DNA of 64,000 nt from JADJGC01 sp964617645 (GTDB lineage Bacteria; Zixibacteria; MSB-5A5; CAIYYT01). Every line of letters starts with the position of its first letter. The first letter of the stretch is position 1. The position numbers were made by a program, and so were the translations under genes. Location: assembly GCA_964617645.1 (NCBI GenBank), contig CAZTYE010000005.1, positions 124,001-188,000 on the forward strand. Reading direction: 5' to 3'. Below the pieces are notes generated by a model that did not search any database, was not told where the DNA came from, and was given only the letters and a program-made list of their open reading frames with translations. Below are positions 8,413 through 16,896 of this stretch, one piece after another.

Positions 8413-10329
8413 ATGGGTAAGGAAACTTATAGCGAGACACTTATAAGCCTTGCGATGCTCAAGGTCAATGCTGACGTAGAGGGTAAAGACTATATTGAAT
8501 ACTTGGTGCCTTTTGTTCAAGCCGTCCTTGCAGAGCACAATCCGAGTCCGGTGACAGCCCAAGCAACAACAGATCTGCTCTTTCAAGATTTTGGGCTCCG
8601 AGTTACAGATAGAGGTTGCGAATTAGTTCTCCGAAGGCTCGAGAAGAGGCAAATTCTCCAAAAGATCAACTACCAGTATCAAATTTCCAAATTGCCAAAG
8701 TCCGGTGACATCCGGCTCAAGCGGGAAGAAGCTCAGAAGAGGCTCGAAGAATTCATTGCGTCATTGATTGATTTCGCAGCAAGATCGTTCTCATTCGAGT
8801 GGACGACTGAAGACGCGAAGTCTGCTTTTATTCACTATCTGTCCAAGTTCTCGATTGAATGCCTCAAGGCCTTTCAACTTGGAACTGCCCTTCCTCGGGT
8901 CAACGACCCCGACCCGAAGAACGTCTACGCTTGCGCTGCCTTTATTAGAGACTTGAAGGAGACGGCCAATCCACTCTTTGAGGCCGTAATCGTCTATGTT
9001 AAAGGACACATGCTCGCCAATGCCTTGATTTGTCCCGACTTGGCCCAAGTCACAACTAAATTCAGCGGCGTTAAGTTCTACTTAGATACCCCTGTTATAC
9101 TGAAACTGCTTGACCTTCAAGGGCATCACGAAAAGCGAGCGGCCGAAGAGCTTCTTGAAGTTGTTGTTGCACTCCGGGGCGAATTCTACGTCTTCGAGCA
9201 TACTTTTCAAGAAGTCTTTCGCGTCATCCAAGGCGCGGAAATGCACCTCGACGATCCCAAGGGTCGGGGACGCATCGTCAGCGAAGCACGGCTACGAAAC
9301 CTTAGTAAGAGTGACTTGGCGATGATACGAACCAATCTTGAGGAAGTATTGAAACAACACTCGGTTCGAAAGATCGATACACCAGACTATAGCTTGAGCT
9401 TTCAAATCGACGAGAAGCTTCTCGCAGAAACCATTGACGATGACATCGATTATCTGAACGAAAAGGCACTCGCTTATGACGTGAACTCCATCCGTAGCGT
9501 GTATGCACTTCGCAAAGGAAAGGAACCAACCAAGTTGGAGGACGCGAATGCTGTGCTGGTCACCTCGAATGGAGCCTTAGCGAGAGCAGCATACGAGTAC
9601 GGGAGGGAAGTCGAGTCAAGTCGCGAAGTGTCGTCTGTCATTACCGACTTCAGTTTAGCGAACATCGCTTGGCTGAAGGCACCGTTGAAGTCGCCAGAAT
9701 TTCCACGTTTGGAGTTGCTGGCCTCGTGCTACGCGGCAATGGAGCCGAAGGCATCTCTTTGGAATCTCTATTTGTCCGAGATCGACAAGCTTCGAGAATC
9801 AGGTCAAGTTAGTGCTGACATGCACGCTGTCCTCCGTTATTCGTTGAAAGCGAAGGAAGAGCTCATGAACCTGACGTTGGGCTCTGAAGAAGATTTCTCT
9901 CAGAGAACTGTTACCCAGATCATTCAGCGAGTGAGCAGTGAGCTCTCCAAAGAGAAGCAGAAAGAAATCGAGGCAGAAAGACTGGCGCGGCAGGCTGAAG
10001 CTCGAGGTCGGGAGCGAGAATTGAGCCTGCGACGTGAGATCGAAGATCGTGTCAAGGCTCGGGTCTCAAAAGTCTCAGCAATATCGAGTGCGGTGATCAT
10101 GGTTATGGCTGCCTTTCTAATTGTTACAGGGTCGGTATATCTCGCATTCTTCTCAGGTAATTTCGTTGAATGGCCTCTCGGTACACGAATAGTCCTGGGC
10201 CTTGCAGTGACAGTTGTATTCGTCTGGGGAATTCTCGATCTGATCCTCGGAGTCTCGGTAAGAGACGCGTCACGCAACCTCAATGAGTGGCTGCGGCGAA
10301 AACTAGAAAAATGGTTATTGCCGGGATAG
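8413..10329 (+). CDS. Membrane-anchored PIN-like domain protein with N-terminal helical/wHTH region
   Basis: A 638-residue protein with no family name I can give. Residues 1-95 look like a helical or winged-helix unit (DRGCELVLRRLEKRQILQKI). Residues 218-415 resemble a PIN-type nuclease: YLDTPVIL with D225, acidic FEHTFQEV (261-268), and LEDANAVLVTSNGALARAA with D377 in the VTxNxxL context typical of PIN folds. A charged coiled coil (505-553) leads into two C-terminal membrane helices (558-580, 591-613). ATG 8413 has GGAG seven bases upstream; a GTG at 8389 is in frame but lacks a site. The gene is AT-richer than its neighbours, suggesting acquisition. A role in defence or RNA cleavage is inference only. 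Confidence 0.8.
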   Translation: MGKETYSETLISLAMLKVNADVEGKDYIEYLVPFVQAVLAEHNPSPVTAQATTDLLFQDFGLRVTDRGCELVLRRLEKRQILQKINYQYQISKLPKSGDIRLKREEAQKRLEEFIASLIDFAARSFSFEWTTEDAKSAFIHYLSKFSIECLKAFQLGTALPRVNDPDPKNVYACAAFIRDLKETANPLFEAVIVYVKGHMLANALICPDLAQVTTKFSGVKFYLDTPVILKLLDLQGHHEKRAAEELLEVVVALRGEFYVFEHTFQEVFRVIQGAEMHLDDPKGRGRIVSEARLRNLSKSDLAMIRTNLEEVLKQHSVRKIDTPDYSLSFQIDEKLLAETIDDDIDYLNEKALAYDVNSIRSVYALRKGKEPTKLEDANAVLVTSNGALARAAYEYGREVESSREVSSVITDFSLANIAWLKAPLKSPEFPRLELLASCYAAMEPKASLWNLYLSEIDKLRESGQVSADMHAVLRYSLKAKEELMNLTLGSEEDFSQRTVTQIIQRVSSELSKEKQKEIEAERLARQAEARGRERELSLRREIEDRVKARVSKVSAISSAVIMVMAAFLIVTGSVYLAFFSGNFVEWPLGTRIVLGLAVTVVFVWGILDLILGVSVRDASRNLNEWLRRKLEKWLLPG

Positions 10330-10530
10330 AGTGCGCGTGTGTACCACCGTGCAGTCCCGCCTTGCCGGATTGCGGTGGGATTAGACTCTGATTGAGGCAC
10401 TCATCCCCAATCTCGAACTGCCTTCTTCGTGGAGCACGAAAGCGGACTTGCGTGTCCCCAACAGTCAACGCCTCACATTAAATTCTGCCGTGCTTTGGGC
10501 ATCACGCCGCAGGCGTCGTCGAAAAATCAA

Positions 10531-10586
10531 CCCTCATCCCCAACCCCTCTCCCTGACAGGGAGAGGGGCAAGGGGAGAGGGTCGCG
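10531..10586. repeat. GC-rich dispersed hairpin repeat, family B copy 1
   Basis: CCCTCATCCCCAACCCC followed by CTCTCCCTGACAGGGAGAG and then GGGCAAGGGGAGAGGGT. The core CTCTCCCTG/CAGGGAGAG is a strong hairpin and the outer C-rich and G-rich arms extend it. Further copies are at 10957-11010, 11197-11250 and 12570-12618, with a fragment near 18424-18452. This copy ends 30 bases before the DUF559 start codon. Confidence 0.85.
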
Positions 10587-10616
10587 CATCATTCCAAGAA
10601 TCGTTATCTTACATTG

Positions 10617-10982
10617 ATGGGCAAACTTCCGCCGTACATGATCGCGCTTTGCCGTGAACTTCGTAAAAACCAGACCGACGCAGAAGCGCTCCTGTGGGCT
10701 TGCCTGCGACGAAAGCAACTTGGCGGATTCAAATTCCGACGGCAGCATCCGATCCGGCGTTATGTCGCGGACTTCTGCTGCATCGAAGAAAAGCTGATAA
10801 TTGAACTCGATGGGGAAGTTCATAATGATGCTGATCGACATGACTACGATCGGCGACGCGTTAATGAACTGAGATCGCGCGGCTTTCGAGTCATGCGCTT
10901 CCGTAACGAAGCGGTGCTTGAGCAGACGGAGAATGTTCTTCGCAAGATTCTCTCGGCCCTCACCCCCAACCCCTCTTCCTAA
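10617..10982 (+). CDS. DUF559 family endonuclease-like protein
   Basis: A 121-residue protein of the DUF559/Vsr-like, PD-(D/E)XK-related group. The recognisable core is LRKNQTDAEALLWACLRR, FKFRRQHPIRRYVADFCC, then LIIELDGEVHNDADRHDYDR and GFRVMRFRNEAVL. The predicted catalytic residues are the D of VADF and the E-x-D of IELDG. The last eight codons (ALTPNPSS) and the stop lie inside a family B repeat, so the repeat supplies the C-terminus. Start ATG 10617 follows a TTG that could also serve; no good Shine-Dalgarno is seen. Cutting target is unknown. Such proteins are often found beside repeats of this sort. Confidence 0.85.
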   Translation: MGKLPPYMIALCRELRKNQTDAEALLWACLRRKQLGGFKFRRQHPIRRYVADFCCIEEKLIIELDGEVHNDADRHDYDRRRVNELRSRGFRVMRFRNEAVLEQTENVLRKILSALTPNPSS

Positions 10983-11010
10983 GCGGAAGTGGGGCAGGGA
11001 GAGGGTCGCG
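10957..11010. repeat. Family B repeat copy 2, overlapping the 3' end of the DUF559 gene
   Basis: Same C-rich/G-rich arms as copy 1, but the central hairpin reads CTCTTCCTAAGCGGAAGTGGGG and is degenerate. The DUF559 stop codon TAA (10980-10982) is created inside this unit. The copies at 10531 and 10957 are in the same orientation and bracket the gene. Confidence 0.8.
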
Positions 11011-11250
11011 AGTCTACTCCTGACGGCACGATGAAGCTGGATTCCGGCGTTCGCCGGAATGACGAACTCGGCTGGATTCCCGCTTTCGCGGGAATGACAC
11101 GCACCAAGAAAAGTTTCTCCATGCGTTGTCTTCCCCGCGCAGGCCGAAGGTCCCGCGCTTCAGAGGGACGGGAAACCAGCGGTCTCGAAAATCAAACCCT
11201 CACCCCCAACCCCTCTCCCTGACAGGGAGAGGGGCAAGGGGAGAGGGTCG
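11008..11250. repeat. 240-bp direct repeat, left copy
   Basis: Left member of a direct repeat whose other copy is 12381-12618, about 95% alike by eye. It is itself composite: two 20-base inverted units of the form ATTCC-N10-GGAAT (11041-11060 and 11076-11095), a unique-looking 90-base middle part, and a family B hairpin (11197-11250). The two copies flank the secreted-protein gene at 11406-12302 in the same orientation. The stretch 10983-11405 contains no gene. Confidence 0.9.
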
Positions 11251-11256
11251 TGAGCC

Positions 11257-11340
11257 CAATCCCGACCGAGGTCGGTTCCGTCAGGATTGGAATCCTGACG
11301 GCGCAAAGAATGGCGCATTGCCATGCGCCCCGATGCGATG
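11257..11340. repeat. Second repeat pair, left copy (other copy 12787-12872)
   Basis: A block with CCCGACC, then CCGTCAGGATTGGAATCCTGACGG-type and GGCGCATTGCCATGCGCC-type inverted units, ending near CCCCGATGCGA. A diverged copy with the same order of hairpins lies at 12787-12872. Each copy sits 20-65 bases beyond the 3' end of a minus-strand secreted-protein gene. Confidence 0.7.
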
Positions 11341-11405
11341 AAATTAACGCTCGTCGACGATCTCTCCCACTGTCAGGGCATGGGGCGCAGGAAGAGGGTC
11401 GGGCC

Positions 11406-12302
11406 TCAATCGCGCTTGATCAGGCTGCCGTAATTCAGTGTTATCGATTCGCCCGGCTCGGCGTCGAAGTGCTTGAAGACGTTGAGCTTCACCAGTCCAA
11501 ACGGTCCATAGTGCTGTACATAAAGTTCTCGAATTGGCGTTAAGTCGAAGCGAAGCCTCGCGCTCATCCGGCAACGCTCGCCGCCACAATCTGCATTGCG
11601 GCAATGATCATCGTTGTCGTAGTGGCGAAGGTAGAGATTGGCTTGAACCGGATCTGATTCCATGAAAGTCCGCGGCGCCATGTACATGAAGAAATAGTGA
11701 TTCTTGCAGCCGCCGCCGAATTCGACATCCAGGATAATCGTATCCCTCAGAACCCGAGCAGCGACGAGATCATACTGGTCATGCGACAATCCCGAAACAT
11801 AGTCAGTAAACATCACAGTGCCGGTCAATGAATCGGAAGGCGCTGACCTTGAGACCATGAGACCCGCTCGCGCATCCGGCATCGGTGGCGTGGCTAAATC
11901 GTCGATTCTTCCGAGATTTGGATCGGGGAACAGGGAATGCAACTCGAAGTAATAGCCGTTCCAGAACACCCGACGTCGGGAGCAGTCACCGTCGGACGCA
12001 GCGCCAATGATCCCCAGCGTCAGAAGCTGTGCTGGAGTCGAACCGCGTTTGACCAGGATGGTGGCCTCGGCGTAGCCGGGGAATAGATATTCGGGGTGCT
12101 CGGGATGGCGCAGATCGACCGATGTGCCATTGAAAGTTACGGCTAAATCTTCACCGTGCACGCGCGCAGTTTGGCGATAGTCGAGAATGAACGATTGCTC
12201 CATCTGGACGACAATGTCACGATCGTCATCTTCATTGCATTGAATGGTGAGCAGGGAGAAAGCAGAGATGGCAATGATCGCGAGGGAAGTGGAATATCGC
12301 AT
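11406..12302 (-). CDS. Secreted or lipid-anchored protein, unknown
   Basis: A 298-residue protein with a signal sequence (MRYSTSLAIIAISAFSLLTIQC). The Cys at residue 22 followed by acidic NEDDD looks like a lipoprotein site, but Gln at -1 is not a standard lipobox residue, so anchoring is uncertain. Eight or so further cysteines occur in the mature part, including DGDCSRRR, GGGCKNHYFF and the cluster CRNADCGGERC, suggesting disulphides or metal binding. AGGAGG precedes ATG 12302. The gene is enclosed by the 240-bp direct repeats at 11008-11250 and 12381-12618. No known family recognised. Confidence 0.8.
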   Translation of the reverse strand: MRYSTSLAIIAISAFSLLTIQCNEDDDRDIVVQMEQSFILDYRQTARVHGEDLAVTFNGTSVDLRHPEHPEYLFPGYAEATILVKRGSTPAQLLTLGIIGAASDGDCSRRRVFWNGYYFELHSLFPDPNLGRIDDLATPPMPDARAGLMVSRSAPSDSLTGTVMFTDYVSGLSHDQYDLVAARVLRDTIILDVEFGGGCKNHYFFMYMAPRTFMESDPVQANLYLRHYDNDDHCRNADCGGERCRMSARLRFDLTPIRELYVQHYGPFGLVKLNVFKHFDAEPGESITLNYGSLIKRD

Positions 12303-12380
12303 GCGTATGTCCTCCTACCCTGAAGGGACGCAAATGTAGACGAATTGTGCAACGCCGATTTGTGGATACGCTTGCCGAAG

Positions 12381-12618
12381 GCGAGTCCATTCCTGACGGC
12401 GCGATGAAGCTGGATTCCGGCGTTCGCCGGAATGACGAACTCGGCTGGACTCCCGCCTTCGCGGGAATGACACGCACTAAGTAAAGTTTCTCCATGCGTT
12501 GTCTTCCCCGCGCAGGCCGAAGGTCCCGCGCTTCAGAGGGACGGGAAACCAGCGGTCTCGAAAATAAAACCCTCACCCCCTACCCCGCTCCCTGACAGGG
12601 AGAGGGGCAAGGGGAGAG
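12381..12618. repeat. 240-bp direct repeat, right copy
   Basis: Right copy of the composite repeat at 11008-11250, same orientation. Differences are scattered substitutions (for example CTACTCC versus CATTCCT at the left end). Inner inverted units are at 12414-12433 and 12449-12468, and the family B hairpin at 12570-12618. The whole stretch 12303-12890 is repeat-derived, with no gene. Confidence 0.9.
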
Positions 12619-12683
12619 ACGGCGCACAAGACCGTCATGCCGACGGAAGTCGGCATCCAGCTTCTTTGCTGTTGCTAACCTGG

Positions 12684-12738
12684 ATTCCGGCGTTCGCCGG
12701 AATGACGGGCTCGGCCGAATTCCGGCTTGCGTCGGAAT
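12684..12738. repeat. Two dRS3-like inverted units
   Basis: ATTCCGGCGTTCGCCGGAAT at 12684-12703 and a degenerate partner at 12719-12738 with stems TTCCG/CGGAA. Units of the same 20-base length and ATTCC...GGAAT ends are at 11041, 11076, 12414, 12449 and 25489 (ATTCCCGCTTTCGCGGGAAT). The 25489 copy fits the ATTCCC-N8-GGGAAT pattern known as dRS3 in Neisseria; common origin is not implied. Confidence 0.75.
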
Positions 12739-12786
12739 GACAGTCTCCCCAACAGGGAGAGGGTCGCGTAACCAGCGCGATCGGGA

Positions 12787-12872
12787 ATCCTTTCCCGACC
12801 GTTGCCCATGCCGTCAGGATCGGAATCATGACGACGCGATGCAGGGCGCATGGCAATGCGCCCCGACGCGAA
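12787..12872. repeat. Second repeat pair, right copy
   Basis: Diverged copy of the block at 11257-11340: GGAATC/GATTCC-type and GGCGCATGGCAATGCGCC-type inverted units in the same order, ending CCCCGACGCGA. It lies about 20 bases beyond the stop of the minus-strand gene that ends at 12891. Confidence 0.65.
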
Positions 12873-12890
12873 TTAGTCTCGTCAAATTTG

Positions 12891-13841
12891 TTAGCGGATC
12901 GTCAAAGTGTTTATCGAATAGCAGACTCTCACCTGGCCCCACTCAAGTCCCGAGATTGTGACCCCCGCCGGAATCGACGCTTCGACGACGTAGGCAGCCG
13001 TCGAAGTGCTCACAACGGGATGACTCAGCGACACCGACAGCAATTGCCACGTGCCTCCGGATCCTGACGAAGAAACAGAGGCCAATTGGGTCGCCTGAGG
13101 CTGGTTTGACACGAGCTGGATGTGGCGATGGAGTTTGAAAGTAATGTCGGCTGCGGCGTGACTGTCCTTCACATACACCTGAAGGCCGGTAATCGTCGCA
13201 CCGACCGGAACGCGTACTTCGGCGAAGAGACTAAACGTCAGCCCGGAGGTCGACCAGGCGTAAATCGAAGACGCGGTGCAGTTATAGGTATAAATATCGG
13301 CCCCGTTACTTTTGACCCAGCCGCCGCACGGTGGAATGACCCAGCAGTCTGTCTTGGTTGGGAACGCGAACCCCGTCGTTGTCAGATCGAGCCAATCGAG
13401 TGAATCGGGTCCCGGCACGCGCAGTTTGCCGGGCGATGTGATCACGTCGCCCTCCATCTTTCGGGAAGAAAACGAGAACGGCGTCGCCGTGAGTTTCGTG
13501 CGCGGCGTGATCGGTTCTCCCTCGACAACGATTTCCAACCAAAGATCACCTTCAAAAATGCTATCCGGCATCGGCACCAGCGACCCCAATTCCACTGTGA
13601 ATGAGCCGTTTGCCGCGACGCTGTGATTGAGATGCGTTTCTTGCCAGAGCAGAGTGTTCGAACCCGATTTGCCGGCGGAATCGTAAATCTTAAATCCGAG
13701 ATCGACGATAACCGCCTGAGTTCCACCGGTCGAGTCAAATAAGACGGCCTGATAGGTCATCGTCCGGCCGAAAGTTTCGGTATTGGCGACAAAGACCAAG
13801 CCTGCCGTCAGCGTAACGAGCGCAGTCAGAAAATTGCGCAT
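12891..13841 (-). CDS. Secreted protein with YQ-type N-terminal surface module
   Basis: A 316-residue exported protein. After a signal peptide (cleavage near VANTETFG) comes a module often found at the start of tail-fibre-like or S74-ending surface proteins: MTYQAVLFDSTGG, LGFKIYDSAG, LLWQETHL, GSFTVELG, IFEGDLWLEIVVEGEPI and RTKLTATPFSF. The protein at 22422-23855 begins with the same module. The C-terminal part (residues 190-316) is a beta-rich domain with GATITGLQVYVKD. GGAGG precedes ATG 13841. It is transcribed away from the kinase gene at 14104. Role: surface or extracellular structure, inferred. Confidence 0.8.
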   Translation of the reverse strand: MRNFLTALVTLTAGLVFVANTETFGRTMTYQAVLFDSTGGTQAVIVDLGFKIYDSAGKSGSNTLLWQETHLNHSVAANGSFTVELGSLVPMPDSIFEGDLWLEIVVEGEPITPRTKLTATPFSFSSRKMEGDVITSPGKLRVPGPDSLDWLDLTTTGFAFPTKTDCWVIPPCGGWVKSNGADIYTYNCTASSIYAWSTSGLTFSLFAEVRVPVGATITGLQVYVKDSHAAADITFKLHRHIQLVSNQPQATQLASVSSSGSGGTWQLLSVSLSHPVVSTSTAAYVVEASIPAGVTISGLEWGQVRVCYSINTLTIR

Positions 13842-13967
13842 GTCATGATCCTCCGTCTTTATGGCTCAATTCAAAAATCACGAAATCGGGCACACCGTCA
13901 TGGGGAGACGGTCGAAAATAGCGACTCACGCACGTCCTGCATTTTGATGTGCTTGTTCACATGTCAG

Positions 13968-13987
13968 ACTATTATCATGATAATAGT
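13968..13987. promoter_or_regulatory. Perfect 20-bp palindrome in a divergent intergenic region
   Basis: Each half is ACTATTATCA; together they form a gap-free 20-base palindrome. It lies about midway between the minus-strand gene starting at 13841 and the plus-strand kinase gene starting at 14104. It is AT-rich in a GC-rich genome and contains TATCAT/ATGATA, which could also serve as back-to-back -10 boxes. A dimeric repressor or activator site is the likeliest reading. Confidence 0.5.
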
Positions 13988-14103
13988 GCCGTTGTACAAT
14001 GTCAAGAAAATTGAGCGATACTTCCCCGATCGCGCATGATCAGTTGATTTTCGGCTGTCGTCGCATTTGATTTGGGCAAAGTCAAGAGCCAGCAAGGTGG
14101 AAC

Positions 14104-16896
14104 ATGATATCAGCCGGCGAGTGGATTGGTCATTACCAGATAGAGTCGCGACTCGGCAAGGGCGGTTTTGGCGAAGTTTTCAGCGCGCATGACCGCCGCG
14201 ACCATCGCCGGGTTGCCGTCAAGCTGTTGCGCGCCGACCTGATGGCGGATCCGCAACTTCGCCACCGCTTCCTCACCGAGGCCGATGCACTGGAGCGGCT
14301 TGATCATCCTCATATAGTCCGGCTGTTGGAAATCTGCGAACAAGCCGACCAATTATGCATCGTAATGGAGTACCTCGAAGGCGACTCGCTTCGTCGCCTG
14401 ATTTCCCGCGGCGCCGTTTCCTCAGGCGATGCCTTCACCTGGGCCCGGCAGATTGCCGTGGCGCTGAGTTATGCTCACGCTCGCGGAATTTTGCACCGCG
14501 ATATCAAGCCGGAAAACGTAATCATTCATCCCGAGCGCGGCGCTGTGCTTCTCGACTTTGGCCTGGCGCGAATGTCCGACGAAGCCACCGCCACGAATCC
14601 CGGCCAAATCATGGGCTCGTGGCGGTATATGTCCCCCGAGCAAATACGAGGTGAACTCGTTGACCGGCGCACCGACATCTTTTCGCTCGGTGTCGTTTTC
14701 TATGAGATGCTGAGCGGTGAACTGCCGTTTGCCGGCAACTACGACGCCGCGGTTGTCTACTCGATTTTGAATGAGTCCGCCCGGCCGCTGCGCTTACCGG
14801 CGGGTGATGTGCCGACGCGCGCCGCGGATATCATCAACCATGCCCTTCTGAAGTCGCGCGAGCAACGTTACCAGACTCTCGATCAGTTCCTGCAAGATCT
14901 CGATGCGCTTGCATCGGGAAGTCAACTGCGTTACGCGCAAGGACGTGCGCATCCGGTGATTTCGGAGCCGTGGCCGACCCTGATTCTGCTTCCGGTAGCC
15001 AATGCAGCGGGATCCGATTTTGGTTTTCTGGCGCACGGCATTACTTCCGAGCTTACCGCTCAGTTCGAGCGCATTCTCCATCTGCACATTGTTCGCGGGC
15101 TGCCCGAGGCAATCGGTACGGACACACTGCCGGCGCCAACGCCAAGTCAGGGCGAGACATTTCTGCTCGAGCTGAAGCTTGAAGCGCATGAAGATGGACC
15201 AAGACTCTTCTCAGAATTGCGCGAGTGGCGCCATCAATCAGTGATCTGGAGCGACAGCTCGCCCGTGGATTCTCAGCCGCTCGATGAGCGGGTCTCCGCA
15301 GTGGTCGGAGCTGTAACAAAGGCGCTCGGGATTGACGACAACGCCGGCGTCGCGGCTACGAGGATTGCGGTCGCCACGCAACCGGCGCCGGAAGCTTACG
15401 AGTTCTACTTGCGCGGGAAGTTCAGATTCGATCACAAACAGTCCGGCGAAGATGTCAAAGTTGCCGAAGGCTTGTTTCGCCAGGCGCTGCAACTCAGCCC
15501 GCGATTTATCGGCGCCCGGGTTGGATTGGCACAAGTCTACATTCACTCCGGTGAGTTTGATCACGCGCTTTCCGGGTTGTCCCAAACTTTGGCGGAGCCG
15601 TCGCCGGCGATGACCCGCGAAGTCGAAGCGGAGATCGAGTTGCTTATGGCGCAGGCGCTGTTTCTGAAATCAGATTGGAGCGAAGCAATTCGCCACGCCG
15701 AAAGAGCGCGCGTGCTCGCGCGCGCCGCGGGGAACCTGCCAATTGAGGCACGTTCACTGGCCGTAATGATCGACGTCTACGAGCCGCAAGCACGGTACGC
15801 GGAAGCCGCCGCGCTTTATAACCGGGTGGTGCGCATCAATCAGCAATTGCGGCGGAAAGACAAAGTTGCGGCCGCGCTCAAATCGATTGCCGTGATTTTT
15901 CAACGACGCGGCCAGTTTAATAAGGCGCTAAACTACTACGACGAGGCTCTGGAGTTATGCCACGCACAGGAACTGCGCAATCTCGAAGCGAAAATCATGA
16001 ACAACGTCGGACTCATCCTGCTGCAACGCGGAAATTTCGGCGCGGCCGCCGAGCGATTCTCCCTGGCCTTGCGCTTGCATCGAGATCTCGGCGAGTACGC
16101 TTCCTTTTCGGTCAATTTGAATAACCTGGGCGTCGTGAAGTTCATGCTCGGTGAGTACGACGACGCGCTGTCGGCGTTCAAAGAGGCTGAGCAATGCGCT
16201 GTGGAGGTTCACGATCGCAAGAACCAAGCACTAGCCATCGAGAATCAAGGCAAGGTCTGCGGTCTTGTCGGCGACTATCGAGTTGCCGCGCGACTTAATC
16301 TTGAGGCCAAGACGTTGGCCACTGAACTCAATTTTCAGTTGGTGATCGCAACGGCGACCTGCAATCAAGCCGACCTTGCTCTCTACCAAGATGATTTTGC
16401 AGCCGCGGCTGCGTTCTACGCCGAAGCACTCAACGCCTGTGCCGGAGCTGACCTTCAACACGAGCGCGTGCGTGTTCTGCTTGGGCTTTGCCGTTTAGCC
16501 GAACGCCGGCACGAGTTCGACGAATGTCGCCAATTCGCCGATGAAGCGCTCGCCATCTGTTTCCGGCTCCGTCTGCGCAATCAAAGTCTGCTGGCCAGTG
16601 TCTTTCGGCACTATGCCCGCCAGAGATTTGCACAGAGCGATGATCGCTACCTGCGGGTTGCAGCATTTCTCAAAGGCATCAATTCGACGATCGAGCGCCA
16701 CCAGTCGATCACGATGACGCGTCTCGCAGCGGCCGCGCTTTATTTCGCCGACAAGTCGCACGCGCACGCGACAGATGTGCGGCGGCGCCTGTCTGATGTG
16801 CTGGCGCGGGCCAGAAAACACCGCCTCGTGCACGAGCAGCGCTGGATCGCCGAGTTCGTCGCGCAGATTGACTCGAACAAGCCCCCACCGGCGTAA
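14104..16896 (+). CDS. Serine/threonine protein kinase with TPR domain
   Basis: A 930-residue Hanks-type kinase joined to a long TPR array. Kinase motifs are complete: glycine loop GKGGFGEV (18-25), AVK lysine K40, catalytic HRDIKPEN (131-138), DFG (151-153) and SPEQ (177-180). Residues about 290-410 resemble the FlgO/TolB-N-like domain common in such kinases (LILLPVANAAGSDFGFLAHG). From 415 to about 900 there are TPR-like helices (for example KALNYYDEALELC, AAERFSLALRLH, DDALSAFKEAEQC). No transmembrane helix is evident, so it is cytosolic. A Shine-Dalgarno-like AAGGTGG precedes ATG 14104. Substrates unknown. The 3' end overlaps the opposing VOC gene by 188 bases. Confidence 0.93.
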   Translation: MISAGEWIGHYQIESRLGKGGFGEVFSAHDRRDHRRVAVKLLRADLMADPQLRHRFLTEADALERLDHPHIVRLLEICEQADQLCIVMEYLEGDSLRRLISRGAVSSGDAFTWARQIAVALSYAHARGILHRDIKPENVIIHPERGAVLLDFGLARMSDEATATNPGQIMGSWRYMSPEQIRGELVDRRTDIFSLGVVFYEMLSGELPFAGNYDAAVVYSILNESARPLRLPAGDVPTRAADIINHALLKSREQRYQTLDQFLQDLDALASGSQLRYAQGRAHPVISEPWPTLILLPVANAAGSDFGFLAHGITSELTAQFERILHLHIVRGLPEAIGTDTLPAPTPSQGETFLLELKLEAHEDGPRLFSELREWRHQSVIWSDSSPVDSQPLDERVSAVVGAVTKALGIDDNAGVAATRIAVATQPAPEAYEFYLRGKFRFDHKQSGEDVKVAEGLFRQALQLSPRFIGARVGLAQVYIHSGEFDHALSGLSQTLAEPSPAMTREVEAEIELLMAQALFLKSDWSEAIRHAERARVLARAAGNLPIEARSLAVMIDVYEPQARYAEAAALYNRVVRINQQLRRKDKVAAALKSIAVIFQRRGQFNKALNYYDEALELCHAQELRNLEAKIMNNVGLILLQRGNFGAAAERFSLALRLHRDLGEYASFSVNLNNLGVVKFMLGEYDDALSAFKEAEQCAVEVHDRKNQALAIENQGKVCGLVGDYRVAARLNLEAKTLATELNFQLVIATATCNQADLALYQDDFAAAAAFYAEALNACAGADLQHERVRVLLGLCRLAERRHEFDECRQFADEALAICFRLRLRNQSLLASVFRHYARQRFAQSDDRYLRVAAFLKGINSTIERHQSITMTRLAAAALYFADKSHAHATDVRRRLSDVLARARKHRLVHEQRWIAEFVAQIDSNKPPPA

